Below are positions 50,075 through 57,279 of a stretch of 57,279 nucleotides of DNA, in pieces. Within the stretch, counting starts at the first letter, position 1, and the number at the start of each line of letters is the position of its first letter. The notes under the pieces are model-generated. The model worked only from the letters and a program-made list of their open reading frames with translations, did no database searches and was not told the DNA's origin. Source of the stretch: a virus; IMG/VR virus record IMGVR_UViG_3300009154_000068, positions 1 to 57,279 of that record. One strand, 5' to 3'. Made by a program: the position numbers and the translations under genes.

Positions 50075-52342
50075 ATGATCAATGCCAATTCAGAAATTGA
50101 GTCTATTGTAACTAGTGCGACCGATATTGCAAAAACATACAATCACGAATATGTTACTTTGGAACATTTATTCTTAAGTATGATTAAATTTGAACCATTT
50201 AAAAATATATTGATAAGTTTTGGTGTAGATTATAACGGTTTGGTTGATGAGATGGGACAATATTTAGATAGCCAAACTTATATTATTAAACATGAAAATT
50301 CCATAGCAACTGGACCAAAAAAGACTCATGCATTGGAAAGAGTATTTAATAGAGCATTGACTCAGATTCTGTTTAGTGGTCGAACACGCATACAAATCAT
50401 TGATATTTTTCTAAGTATGAGCATTGAATCTAATAGCTATGCTGGTTACTTTATAGCAAAATATGGAATCGATAAAGCAAACTTTGTACAACACTATAAC
50501 AAGAACTATAAAGAGTCTGATGGACAAAAATCAGCAATGATCCATAAAATAGATGAGATTTTAGCAGAGTACTGTACAAATCTCAATGACTTAGCCAAAG
50601 AGGGAAAAATTGATCCTGTGATTGGCAGAACTAACGAAATTGATGAAATAGTTCAAATCTTAGCTAAAAGGAATAAAAGTAATGTGCTAATGGTCGGCGA
50701 CCCAGGTGTGGGTAAGACCGCTATTGCAGAAGGACTAGCACTTAATATTGTTAATAACCATGTCCCGCACTATCTCATGTCATATATTGTTTACAATTTA
50801 GATATTGGTAGTGTGTTAGCTGGTAGCAAATATAGAGGAGAGTTTGAAGAAAAGATCAATAACATTATTTCGGCATTGACCTTAAAAGGCAATTGTATAT
50901 TGTTCATTGATGAAGCACATCAAATGCGTGGTGCGGGGTCGGGACAACAAAGCAGCGTTGACTTCAGTAATATGATTAAACCAGCACTAGCCAAAGGAAA
51001 AATTAAAGTGATCGCCAGTACTACTTGGGAAGAATATACACAGAGTTTTGAAAAGGATCGTGCGTTAATGCGTAGGTTTTATAGGCTTACCGTTGAAGAG
51101 CCTAGTCCAAGCGTAGCTAAAGATATTTTGAGGGGATTGAAAACACATTTTGAATCCTTTCATAAAGGACATATTAGTGATAGTGCAATCGAAGCAGCCG
51201 TTGATCTCAGTGTCAGATATCAAACAGATAAAAAACTGCCCGACAAAGCACTTGATCTAATAGATGCTGCATGTGCCCAACAAAAGATATTGGCAGGAGA
51301 TTTCGTAATCGATCGCAGTGATATTGTTAATATTTTAAGCAAGTATACTAAAATACCTGTGAATCAAATTGGTGAAGAAGCTGGTAATAATCTAATCGGC
51401 TTAGAGGAAAAAATTAAACAAAAACTGTATGGTCAAAATCAAGTTATCGAAACTGTTCTAGAAAAAATCTATGTAGCTAAAGCAGGGTTGAAATCATTGA
51501 ATAAGCCAATTGGCAGTTTTCTGTTCCTAGGTCCCACTGGTACTGGCAAAAGTGAATTTGCTAAATTACTAAGTGAGCACTTGGAAATGAAATTAGTTCG
51601 ATTTGATATGAGTGAATTTCAAGAAAAGCACAGTGTGGCCAAGTTGATTGGTGCTCCCCCAGGATATGTGGGCTATGATGATAGTAATTTGGCTGGTGGC
51701 GCATTAATATCGTCTTTGGAGAAAAGTCCTAATAGTATTATTTTGTTTGATGAAATTGAAAAAGCTCACCCAGATGTCAGTAACATTTTATTACAGTTGA
51801 TGGATGAGGGAACAATTACTGCTAGTAATGGGAAAAAAGCTGATGCAAGAAATACTATTATTATCTTAACAAGTAACTTGGGTGCAAGTGACAATGAGCG
51901 CAACAATATTGGCTTTGGTCGAACTTTGGAAAAATCTGGCGAAGATGACAAGGCAGTGAAGGATTTTTTCAAGCCTGAATTTAGAAATAGATTAGATGGT
52001 ATTTGTAAATTCAACAAATTAAATCAAGAAAGTATGCGTAAGATTGTTGATAAATTCATGGCAGAAACTAATGATCTTCTACATGAAAAGAAAATCAAAT
52101 TACAATTGTCACCAGCCATTGTCGATCATTTAATTGATAAGGGTTTTGATAGTAAGATGGGTGCGAGACCTCTAGCAAGGGTAATCAATGATTTAATCAA
52201 AGTTCCAGTTAGTAAGAAGATATTGTTTGGTGGTGTCACTGACGGATCAACAATTGTGGTTGATATCAATGACAGTGTTGTGGACTTTGCGATAGTTCAA
52301 GAAGTTCCATTACTTGAAACTGACGACGAGATCAAAAACTAA
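50075..52342 (+). CDS. clpA: ClpA-like AAA+ unfoldase
   Basis: 755 residues: Clp N-domain (about 1-140, HEYVTLEHLFLSM), AAA1 with Walker A GDPGVGKT (208-215), AAA2 with Walker A GPTGTGKS (486-493), and the usual end (MGARPLARVI). At 612-614 it has IGF, in the place where ClpA carries IGL, the loop that docks on ClpP; ClpX uses IGF. No ClpP gene is seen here, so docking on host ClpP is possible. There is no ClpB-type middle coil. It could degrade host proteins or remodel phage ones. Confidence 0.9.
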   Translation: MINANSEIESIVTSATDIAKTYNHEYVTLEHLFLSMIKFEPFKNILISFGVDYNGLVDEMGQYLDSQTYIIKHENSIATGPKKTHALERVFNRALTQILFSGRTRIQIIDIFLSMSIESNSYAGYFIAKYGIDKANFVQHYNKNYKESDGQKSAMIHKIDEILAEYCTNLNDLAKEGKIDPVIGRTNEIDEIVQILAKRNKSNVLMVGDPGVGKTAIAEGLALNIVNNHVPHYLMSYIVYNLDIGSVLAGSKYRGEFEEKINNIISALTLKGNCILFIDEAHQMRGAGSGQQSSVDFSNMIKPALAKGKIKVIASTTWEEYTQSFEKDRALMRRFYRLTVEEPSPSVAKDILRGLKTHFESFHKGHISDSAIEAAVDLSVRYQTDKKLPDKALDLIDAACAQQKILAGDFVIDRSDIVNILSKYTKIPVNQIGEEAGNNLIGLEEKIKQKLYGQNQVIETVLEKIYVAKAGLKSLNKPIGSFLFLGPTGTGKSEFAKLLSEHLEMKLVRFDMSEFQEKHSVAKLIGAPPGYVGYDDSNLAGGALISSLEKSPNSIILFDEIEKAHPDVSNILLQLMDEGTITASNGKKADARNTIIILTSNLGASDNERNNIGFGRTLEKSGEDDKAVKDFFKPEFRNRLDGICKFNKLNQESMRKIVDKFMAETNDLLHEKKIKLQLSPAIVDHLIDKGFDSKMGARPLARVINDLIKVPVSKKILFGGVTDGSTIVVDINDSVVDFAIVQEVPLLETDDEIKN

Positions 52343-52344
52343 CT

Positions 52345-53064
52345 ATGTTGAAATTCAACTGGAGAAGTTTAAACAATAAAATTATTGTTAAAGAAACTAG
52401 AAAGAGATTTTATAATAGATTTTGTTTTAGTTTGAAATATTTTTGTCCTGGTGGCAGATGTCTATCAGTGGCCAATCTTAAATCAGACATTGAAAGCATA
52501 TTAGATTATAGAAAATCTTTAAGTGTTTACAATTATGCCGGTAGTTGGCGAGCAAAAAAATCACAGATTGAATCAGTCAATGTAGATCATCTTGCTGAAA
52601 TGTTAACTATCAAATTGGAAAATCAAAAAGATATCAAATTTAGAGTTGAGGAACCATATATATCCATATATGCGGAATCGGAGGATATATTATATGGTAT
52701 CGCCAATAACTTAATTGATCAAAAAAATAATCTATTAGAATTAACTGCTCCAAAAGATAGAGAGTGTTTTGATTTATTAAAATCTGGAACAGTATTACTG
52801 ACAAAATCAAATGGTTATGAATATAAAATTATTCTTAAAGATGGTAGGTATGCCAATGACAGTAAGATCTCAATTAGAAATTATTTGATTAATTTGGGGG
52901 ATTTAGTTAAACTTTCCCCCAGTGTGTTGAGGAATTTGAGTACACCATATGACAGTGCATGGAATTTATGGTTCTATTCAAATGATAAAAATATTGTCAC
53001 CATGCTTGAATTGATTGAGCCTGGTTGTGTAACAAATATTCACTCAGTATCTGAACATCAATAA
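52345..53064 (+). CDS. Conserved phage protein downstream of ClpA, unknown
   Basis: 239 residues, two bases after the ClpA stop. A basic start (NNKIIVKETRKRFYNRF) with CPGGRC, and several strand-helix units (EPYISIYAESEDILYGI, WNLWFYSNDKNIVTMLE). I recall homologs in aquatic T4-like phages with no assigned function. Likely cotranslated with the unfoldase. Confidence 0.65.
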   Translation: MLKFNWRSLNNKIIVKETRKRFYNRFCFSLKYFCPGGRCLSVANLKSDIESILDYRKSLSVYNYAGSWRAKKSQIESVNVDHLAEMLTIKLENQKDIKFRVEEPYISIYAESEDILYGIANNLIDQKNNLLELTAPKDRECFDLLKSGTVLLTKSNGYEYKIILKDGRYANDSKISIRNYLINLGDLVKLSPSVLRNLSTPYDSAWNLWFYSNDKNIVTMLELIEPGCVTNIHSVSEHQ

Positions 53065-53090
53065 ATAAATTTATTCAAGAAAGAACGAAT

Positions 53091-53267
53091 ATGGCCAAAA
53101 TAATCGAACAAATGGTAATTATTAAATTGAGCAAATTGGTTAAAGATAATGATAAATCTGCAGAATTAATTGATGCAGACACTGTACAAAGTTTAGAAGA
53201 AGTTGTACAATCACTAATATCAACTGGTACTGTGGTAGAGGTTATTGCAGATCAAGCTGAAAACTAA
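53091..53267 (+). CDS. 58-residue acidic protein
   Basis: MAKIIEQMVIIKLSKLVKDN, then a helix (VQSLEEVVQSLI) and an acidic end. AAGAAAG lies about 10 bases before the ATG. Short AT-rich gap before it. Function unknown. Confidence 0.6.
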   Translation: MAKIIEQMVIIKLSKLVKDNDKSAELIDADTVQSLEEVVQSLISTGTVVEVIADQAEN

Positions 53268-53284
53268 ACACTCAATTATTTAAA

Positions 53285-54148
53285 ATGACTCAAGAAAATA
53301 TCAAACCCCCTGGCATTGATGCCGATGAAGTGGCTAAAAAAATTCAAAACGTCCTATTGCAAAATAAACAATCAGGACCCGAAGCCAATCAAGCTAAACC
53401 TGAAGAAAATAATCAAGATGCTAGAGCAGCATCATATGATTTTAGTAGATATCATATTCATATTGGTATGCCTTGTTATGGTGGTATGGTTAGTGAGCCC
53501 ACAATGACCAGTTTGCTTAGATTTACACTATTAGCAGCAAAACATGGACTCAATTGGAGTTTAGACACAATGGTCAATGAAAGTCTAGTGCAGCGTGGTA
53601 GGAATAATTTGATGGCTAAAATGATGGGCAATAAGAATGCAACACATTTTATGTTTATTGATGCTGATATCAGATTTCAACCAGAATCAATTTTTCAACT
53701 AGTTAGTTGTGAAAAGGATGTTGTTGCTGGGCTTTATCCAAAGAAGTCAATCCCTTCAAAATATGTGATAAATCTATTGCCACAAACTAGAATCCAAGGT
53801 GATATTTTTACAGTTGATACTGCGGGAACAGGATTTTTGTTATTCCGCCGTGAGGTTTATGAAAAGTTAATTCAAGCTCATCCAGACAGCAAATATGTGG
53901 ATGATGTGGGGATTGGCAAAGAGCATGAGCCAAATATGTATGCAATCTTTGATTGTAAGATTGATGCTAAAGGTCACTATCTAAGCGAGGACTGGTTATT
54001 CTGCCGTCGTTGGAGAGAATTGGGTGGTGAGATTTGGGCACACAGCAAGATCCTATTAAATCACGTTGGGCATTATGAATATAAGGGCGATTTAAATGAA
54101 ATGCCTAAATTTAGTTTAGCTAAGCCTGAAGAGCAAAAACAGGCGTAA
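53285..54148 (+). CDS. GT-A glycosyltransferase
   Basis: 287 residues. After a 50-residue Gln/Asn-rich lead, the GT-A domain has YHIHIGMPCYGG (about 57-68), RNNLMAKMM, and FIDADIRF (about 124-131), the D-x-D donor and metal site. A second acidic segment, HYLSEDWLFCRRW, supplies the usual ED acid. An LLNHVGHY near the end is a late His metal ligand. It should add a sugar to an unknown acceptor. Confidence 0.85.
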   Translation: MTQENIKPPGIDADEVAKKIQNVLLQNKQSGPEANQAKPEENNQDARAASYDFSRYHIHIGMPCYGGMVSEPTMTSLLRFTLLAAKHGLNWSLDTMVNESLVQRGRNNLMAKMMGNKNATHFMFIDADIRFQPESIFQLVSCEKDVVAGLYPKKSIPSKYVINLLPQTRIQGDIFTVDTAGTGFLLFRREVYEKLIQAHPDSKYVDDVGIGKEHEPNMYAIFDCKIDAKGHYLSEDWLFCRRWRELGGEIWAHSKILLNHVGHYEYKGDLNEMPKFSLAKPEEQKQA

Positions 54149-54167
54149 TTTTAATTTGGCTAATATT

Positions 54168-54198
54168 AAAAGGGCATCTTGTGAAGGATTGCCCTTTT
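54168..54198 (+). terminator. Rho-independent terminator
   Basis: Nine-pair stem AAAAGGGCA with TGCCCTTTT (54168-54176 and 54190-54198), ending in a T run. It separates the glycosyltransferase from the late genes. Confidence 0.85.
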
Positions 54199-54211
54199 CT
54201 ATTGCTATCGC

Positions 54212-54219
54212 TATAAATA
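54212..54219 (+). promoter_or_regulatory. Late promoter TATAAATA
   Basis: Exact core, four bases before ATG 54224: leaderless. Confidence 0.75.
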
Positions 54220-54223
54220 CATT

Positions 54224-54442
54224 ATGCGAGCAAAAGAATTTATCAAAACTAAAAAGCGCAAAGTTAAAGAGCAGGGTGCCGATTTAATGTATAGAGGTTA
54301 TCCATGTACCAAAGATTGCAGTGGACATCAAGCTGGTGATGCTTGGGCACAAGCCTGGGGTATTACTGATCCTAACCAATGTCCATATGGCAATAGCAAT
54401 AGTTTCTGGGAAGGCTGTAAAAGTGAAGCTGAAGGCAAGTAA
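54224..54442 (+). CDS. Small Cys module protein with head-targeting-like start
   Basis: 72 residues. MRAKEFIKTKKRKVKE resembles the MKTYQEFIAE start of T4 internal proteins. The rest is one domain: YPCTKDCSGHQAGDAWA, then NQCPYGNSNSFWEGC, with four Cys and a His, likely metal or disulphide bound. I recall this domain in phage and bacterial proteins without a proven function. Late promoter at 54212. Confidence 0.65.
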   Translation: MRAKEFIKTKKRKVKEQGADLMYRGYPCTKDCSGHQAGDAWAQAWGITDPNQCPYGNSNSFWEGCKSEAEGK

Positions 54443-54453
54443 TTTGCATAAGC

Positions 54454-54461
54454 TATAAATA
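54454..54461 (+). promoter_or_regulatory. Late promoter TATAAATA
   Basis: Exact core followed by TACTATT, like the extended T4 element. 21 bases before ATG 54483. Confidence 0.75.
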
Positions 54462-54482
54462 TACTATTATTGAGAAAAACCT

Positions 54483-56645
54483 ATGAAGACCACCGATTTT
54501 ATTAAAGAAAGTCAAATTGCAGATGACGCGCATGTCATGCATGTTGACCACGAAATTCAAATGGCTAGAGAAGAGTGTTATCACAGTGCCGCCAATGCCA
54601 TCAAACTTCACAAACTATTAAAACAGGTTAGTGAACAAGATGGTATTGATGCCTGGGCAAGTGAAAAAATCACATTAGCCAATGATTATCTTAGAACAGT
54701 TTGTGAGTGGTTAGAATATGAATTAATGTCTAAAAATTCTGAGCCAGAGATGGCAATTCCCGCAGCATTTGATGAAGAGTCGGCAGAGCAAATGATTGCT
54801 CGAGCCTTGAGTGAAACAACAGAAGTTTCTAAAAAAAACCAACAAAATCTAGATAAAAATCCCTGGGCCGGTATTGGGTTTGATGTAAGGTCTGACTATT
54901 TGTGGCCAGCAATGATGTTTGAGTCCACCAAAGAAGGGTCTGAGTTTTCTCAGTGGATTGGTAATTACAAACAACATTTATCGTCTCCCAAGGACAATGC
55001 CAAATGCATCTTAGCAATGGCCAATAAAATGTCAGACAAGATTATAATTTTTTATGGTATTGCTGAGTATGTGGGTGAGGATAGCAACAGTTATGTTTTA
55101 AAAATAAATTCTGGGACACATGAATATTCCAAGAACAATCAACTGGTATTTGCTTCGTCTAAGGATTTTGAGCATTTTAAAACAACATTAGCTTTAAAAT
55201 TTGGTGAGATTCCAATCAAAACAAAAAAAATGCCGGTTATGGAAACCTCACGCTCAGAGCAAGGTGTGGCGGAAGGTTTTACCAACAATGTTGATAAAGT
55301 AAAGCGTGAAATTGAACTAGCGCAACAAATGTTGGATGATCCAGATTCTGATTTTGGAACGCGCAAACTAGCATCATCTATCCTAGCACAAGCTCAACGA
55401 GAGCTATTACAATACAAAGATACGGAAGCAAGATATAAAGGTGTAGCGGAAGGCTTGAAGTCTATGTATCACAATGCTGTTGCTGACTATCATGGTCGTA
55501 AAGCAGATGATGCGTTTGACAATGGCGACGAAGAAGGCTTCAAAAAGTCTATGGACAAAAATATTAGCCATAAACTAAAAGCAGGCGAAAAGATTCCTCA
55601 GGTTCGTGATGCTAAAAAGTTTCAGCAAGGTGTGGCGGAAGGCTTGTTTGGCATTGACGATAACATCAAAGGTCGGATACAAAATATTGTTAGTGATTTG
55701 AGTGACATTCCAGGTATGTGGGATCATAAGGCACAAACATTTACTGACGCCGGTATGGACAAACTAAAGACTGTATTAAAGAACAATCCCAAGTATATCA
55801 AGTATGCCCTTAACCTTGACTACAAAGATTATGAGGCGGAAGGTGTGGCGGAAGGCTTACAGAAAATAAATTGGGTTAAACCCAATTTTGACTTTGAATG
55901 GCACGAAGTTGAAGAACAATCCAAGATGAAACAAGTCCCGGTTGATGTCAGACAGTATTATCAAAAACATTTTCCTAACAAAGATGCATGGTTAAAAGCA
56001 GTTCAAAATGGTAAGGCAGTTGTAGTGCCACCCGACCATGCCTATGAGATAAGAAATGCTCCGTTTGATAAAGCAGCTTTACAAAAAGTTTTAGCACCTA
56101 CTGGTCACGAAGGTCCTATAGGTCCAGCAAAAGAAAAAAGAGTAAATGATTTGTTTGATAAAGGTCAAGTAGAAATGCCTATCATACTAAAAACAAGTCA
56201 AGGACTGTGGTTAATAGGTGGCAAAACACGATTGGGCACAGCAAATTATGTTAAAGGATTACCTGCTAAAGTTTGGCTGATAGGTGGCAAGCAAGGTGTG
56301 GCGGAAGAGTGGAGTCAAAAATACAAAAGCAGTATCAATTGCAGTCACCCCAAAGGATTCTCACAAAAGGCCCACTGTGCTGGTAAGAAGAAACACAATG
56401 AAAGTATAGAGATGGAAGTAGTTTGCCCAGACTGTGGCATGTGTGAAGCTCACGGTAATAGTAAAATCTACAACAAGTGCTGGACAGGTTTTAGAAAAGT
56501 TCCAGGCAAAAAACGCGGAGAAGAAGGTAGCTGTGAAAAGATTGGCGAAGACGCAGACGCAAGTTCTTCATCCAGTGTTAGTATAGCAGCAGCTCCACCA
56601 CAAAATTTATTTAAAAAGCCAATTAAAAGGACTACCAAAAAATGA
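54483..56645 (+). CDS. Modular late protein punctuated by GVAEG linkers (polyprotein candidate)
   Basis: 720 residues. It begins MKTTDFIKESQIADD, like T4 internal head proteins (MKTYQEFIAE). Five GVAE linkers, at 261-265, 320-324, 383-387, 454-458 and 605-609, cut it into six unlike modules: a helical N-terminal one, short helical ones, a long one with QVPVDVRQYYQKHFP and a ParB-like EMPIILKTSQGLWLIGG end, and a C-terminal Cys part (NCSHPKGFSQKAHCAGKKK; CPDCGMCEAHGNSK). The linkers fit x-[IV]-A-E, a prohead-protease-like site. Cleavage is inferred, not shown. Confidence 0.7.
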   Translation: MKTTDFIKESQIADDAHVMHVDHEIQMAREECYHSAANAIKLHKLLKQVSEQDGIDAWASEKITLANDYLRTVCEWLEYELMSKNSEPEMAIPAAFDEESAEQMIARALSETTEVSKKNQQNLDKNPWAGIGFDVRSDYLWPAMMFESTKEGSEFSQWIGNYKQHLSSPKDNAKCILAMANKMSDKIIIFYGIAEYVGEDSNSYVLKINSGTHEYSKNNQLVFASSKDFEHFKTTLALKFGEIPIKTKKMPVMETSRSEQGVAEGFTNNVDKVKREIELAQQMLDDPDSDFGTRKLASSILAQAQRELLQYKDTEARYKGVAEGLKSMYHNAVADYHGRKADDAFDNGDEEGFKKSMDKNISHKLKAGEKIPQVRDAKKFQQGVAEGLFGIDDNIKGRIQNIVSDLSDIPGMWDHKAQTFTDAGMDKLKTVLKNNPKYIKYALNLDYKDYEAEGVAEGLQKINWVKPNFDFEWHEVEEQSKMKQVPVDVRQYYQKHFPNKDAWLKAVQNGKAVVVPPDHAYEIRNAPFDKAALQKVLAPTGHEGPIGPAKEKRVNDLFDKGQVEMPIILKTSQGLWLIGGKTRLGTANYVKGLPAKVWLIGGKQGVAEEWSQKYKSSINCSHPKGFSQKAHCAGKKKHNESIEMEVVCPDCGMCEAHGNSKIYNKCWTGFRKVPGKKRGEEGSCEKIGEDADASSSSSVSIAAAPPQNLFKKPIKRTTKK

Positions 56646-57013
56646 AAACCAAATTTATTTTAGAAACTTCAACATTAGAAGATGTTTTGATGACAAAATA
56701 TCAGGACATGAAAGAGGCTTGTAATGTTTGTAAACAGACTCCATGCCAATGTAAAAAATCTGATGAAAAAGAACTGGCGGAAGGTTATTTCAATCATAGT
56801 ATCGATGATGCATTCAAAATGCTCGATGATCTAATGCGTCAAGAACGTGATTTAGACATTGAGCCAATGCTAAAAAGGTTATCACCGGAGCTTCAAAAAC
56901 AACTGGTCCAGTGGGCCCAAACAGATGGCAAAGCCGCTGTGGCTAATGACGAGTATCCAGAAGCAGATTGGGCAGCAAGGATTAACAAATATTTGCATGG
57001 TGTGGCGGAAGGC
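55263..57013 (+). repeat. Dispersed GVAEG-coding repeat
   Basis: Seven copies, of which six start at 55263, 55440, 55629, 55842, 56295 and 56999; a shorter one is at 56774. Four of the copies share at least 14 bases exactly (GGTGTGGCGGAAGG). The codons GTG and GCG are unusual for this AT-rich genome, so the DNA itself, not just the protein, is conserved. Confidence 0.85.
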
Positions 57014-57279
57014 TCGACTGGTCTATCTATACAACAACTGGCCACCATCAGCGATGAAGCATTAGATAATGCTTATCATTATGGTCGTAGTACCCCAGGT
57101 AATACATTTGGCTGGCAAGCAAACTTGAAGTCAGCGGCTTATGCTAAACAAATGATTGACAAGGGTGTTACTAATATTGAAGCCATTAGCGATGCTATTC
57201 ATAAAGGTTGGAATACCACTGCTCAAGCATTTGTAAAAAATCCTGATCAATTCAGTGACACCGAAAAACTAAAAGCCGC
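56642..57279 (+). CDS. Second VAEG-linked modular protein, 3' end outside window
   Basis: At least 212 residues, open to the window edge. ATG 56642 overlaps the previous stop (ATGA). It begins MKTKFILETSTLEDVL (ILE/T as in L-x-E sites), has a Cys cluster CNVCKQTPCQC (27-37), LAEG at 45-48, a helical module (NHSIDDAFKMLDDLMRQE), HGVAEG at 119-124, and a module with YGRSTPGNTFGWQANL. Same architecture as the gene before it. Confidence 0.7.
   Translation, partial: MKTKFILETSTLEDVLMTKYQDMKEACNVCKQTPCQCKKSDEKELAEGYFNHSIDDAFKMLDDLMRQERDLDIEPMLKRLSPELQKQLVQWAQTDGKAAVANDEYPEADWAARINKYLHGVAEGSTGLSIQQLATISDEALDNAYHYGRSTPGNTFGWQANLKSAAYAKQMIDKGVTNIEAISDAIHKGWNTTAQAFVKNPDQFSDTEKLKA

Noticed and set aside
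55263-57013. GVAEG repeat considered as a CRISPR or a recombinase site
   Set aside because: Spacing is irregular (59-357 bases or more), it is always in frame and always encodes the same linker; no recombinase is nearby.
1-57279. tRNA genes, integrase, attachment sites, insertion sequences
   Set aside because: I saw no cloverleaf sequence with a TTCGA-type arm, no integrase or transposase motif and no terminal repeats, although a covariance search was not possible.

Overview
The window is an internal piece of a T4-like myovirus genome. The evidence is a set of recognisable T4-type genes: large terminase (gp17), gp32 single-stranded DNA-binding protein, UvsX, UvsY, UvsW, clamp loader gp44, a gp31/GroES-like co-chaperonin, and many copies of the T4-type late promoter core TATAAATA. 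The host is very probably Gram-negative, because the phage carries an inner-membrane/outer-membrane spanin pair. Early genes are read from near-consensus sigma70 promoters (TTGACT-17-TATAAT), so the host RNA polymerase is used. Base composition is AT-rich, and an aquatic proteobacterial host is my guess only. No gp43 polymerase, major capsid or tail-tube gene is inside the window, and neither edge is a genome end: a gene is cut at each side.

Layout. 1-2.2 kb: a cut conserved protein and three small coupled genes that share short motifs. 2.2-5.7 kb: minus-strand HNH nuclease, terminase, and a large conserved unknown. 5.9-9 kb: recombination block gp32-uvsX-unknown-uvsY. 9.0-9.4 kb: a minus-strand cluster of three very small coupled genes. 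9.5-11.3 kb: a late protein with a possible nuclease core. 11.4-16 kb: small early genes, a GT-B glycosyltransferase and an AAA+ ATPase. 16-21.5 kb: UvsW with a partner, then a coupled run that ends in a DnaE-like fragment. 21.9-33.1 kb: tail fibre and adhesin genes, interrupted by a minus-strand cassette with a radical SAM/SPASM enzyme and a Cys/Asn-rich membrane protein. 33.1-36.6 kb: a second DnaE-like fragment, co-chaperonin and clamp loader. 36.6-40.7 kb: many small early genes, then a polynucleotide-kinase-like and a HAD phosphatase-like gene. 40.7-41.5 kb: minus-strand PhoH. 41.7-44.1 kb: two conserved late proteins, spanins and a GH19 endolysin. 44.1-48.8 kb: collagen-like protein and a giant repeat adhesin. 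48.8-54.1 kb: holin, J-protein, ClpA-like unfoldase and a GT-A glycosyltransferase. 54.2 kb to the end: late proteins with T4 internal-protein-like N-termini and repeated VAEG linkers.

Four things stand out. (1) A late-promoter, tail-region cassette pairs a complete radical SAM/SPASM maturase with a Cys/Asn-rich candidate substrate, which looks like a peptide-modification system placed inside a phage tail locus. (2) The catalytic centre of a C-family (DnaE) DNA polymerase appears to be split between two genes 12 kb apart, with both nucleotide-binding and all three catalytic Asp signatures kept. (3) Late multi-module proteins begin like T4 internal head proteins and are punctuated by GVAEG, which resembles the prohead protease site, as if they were polyproteins cut in the head. 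(4) Several late and early promoters sit 4-10 bases before the start codon, which predicts leaderless mRNAs. All four are readings from sequence by eye and have not been tested by database search.
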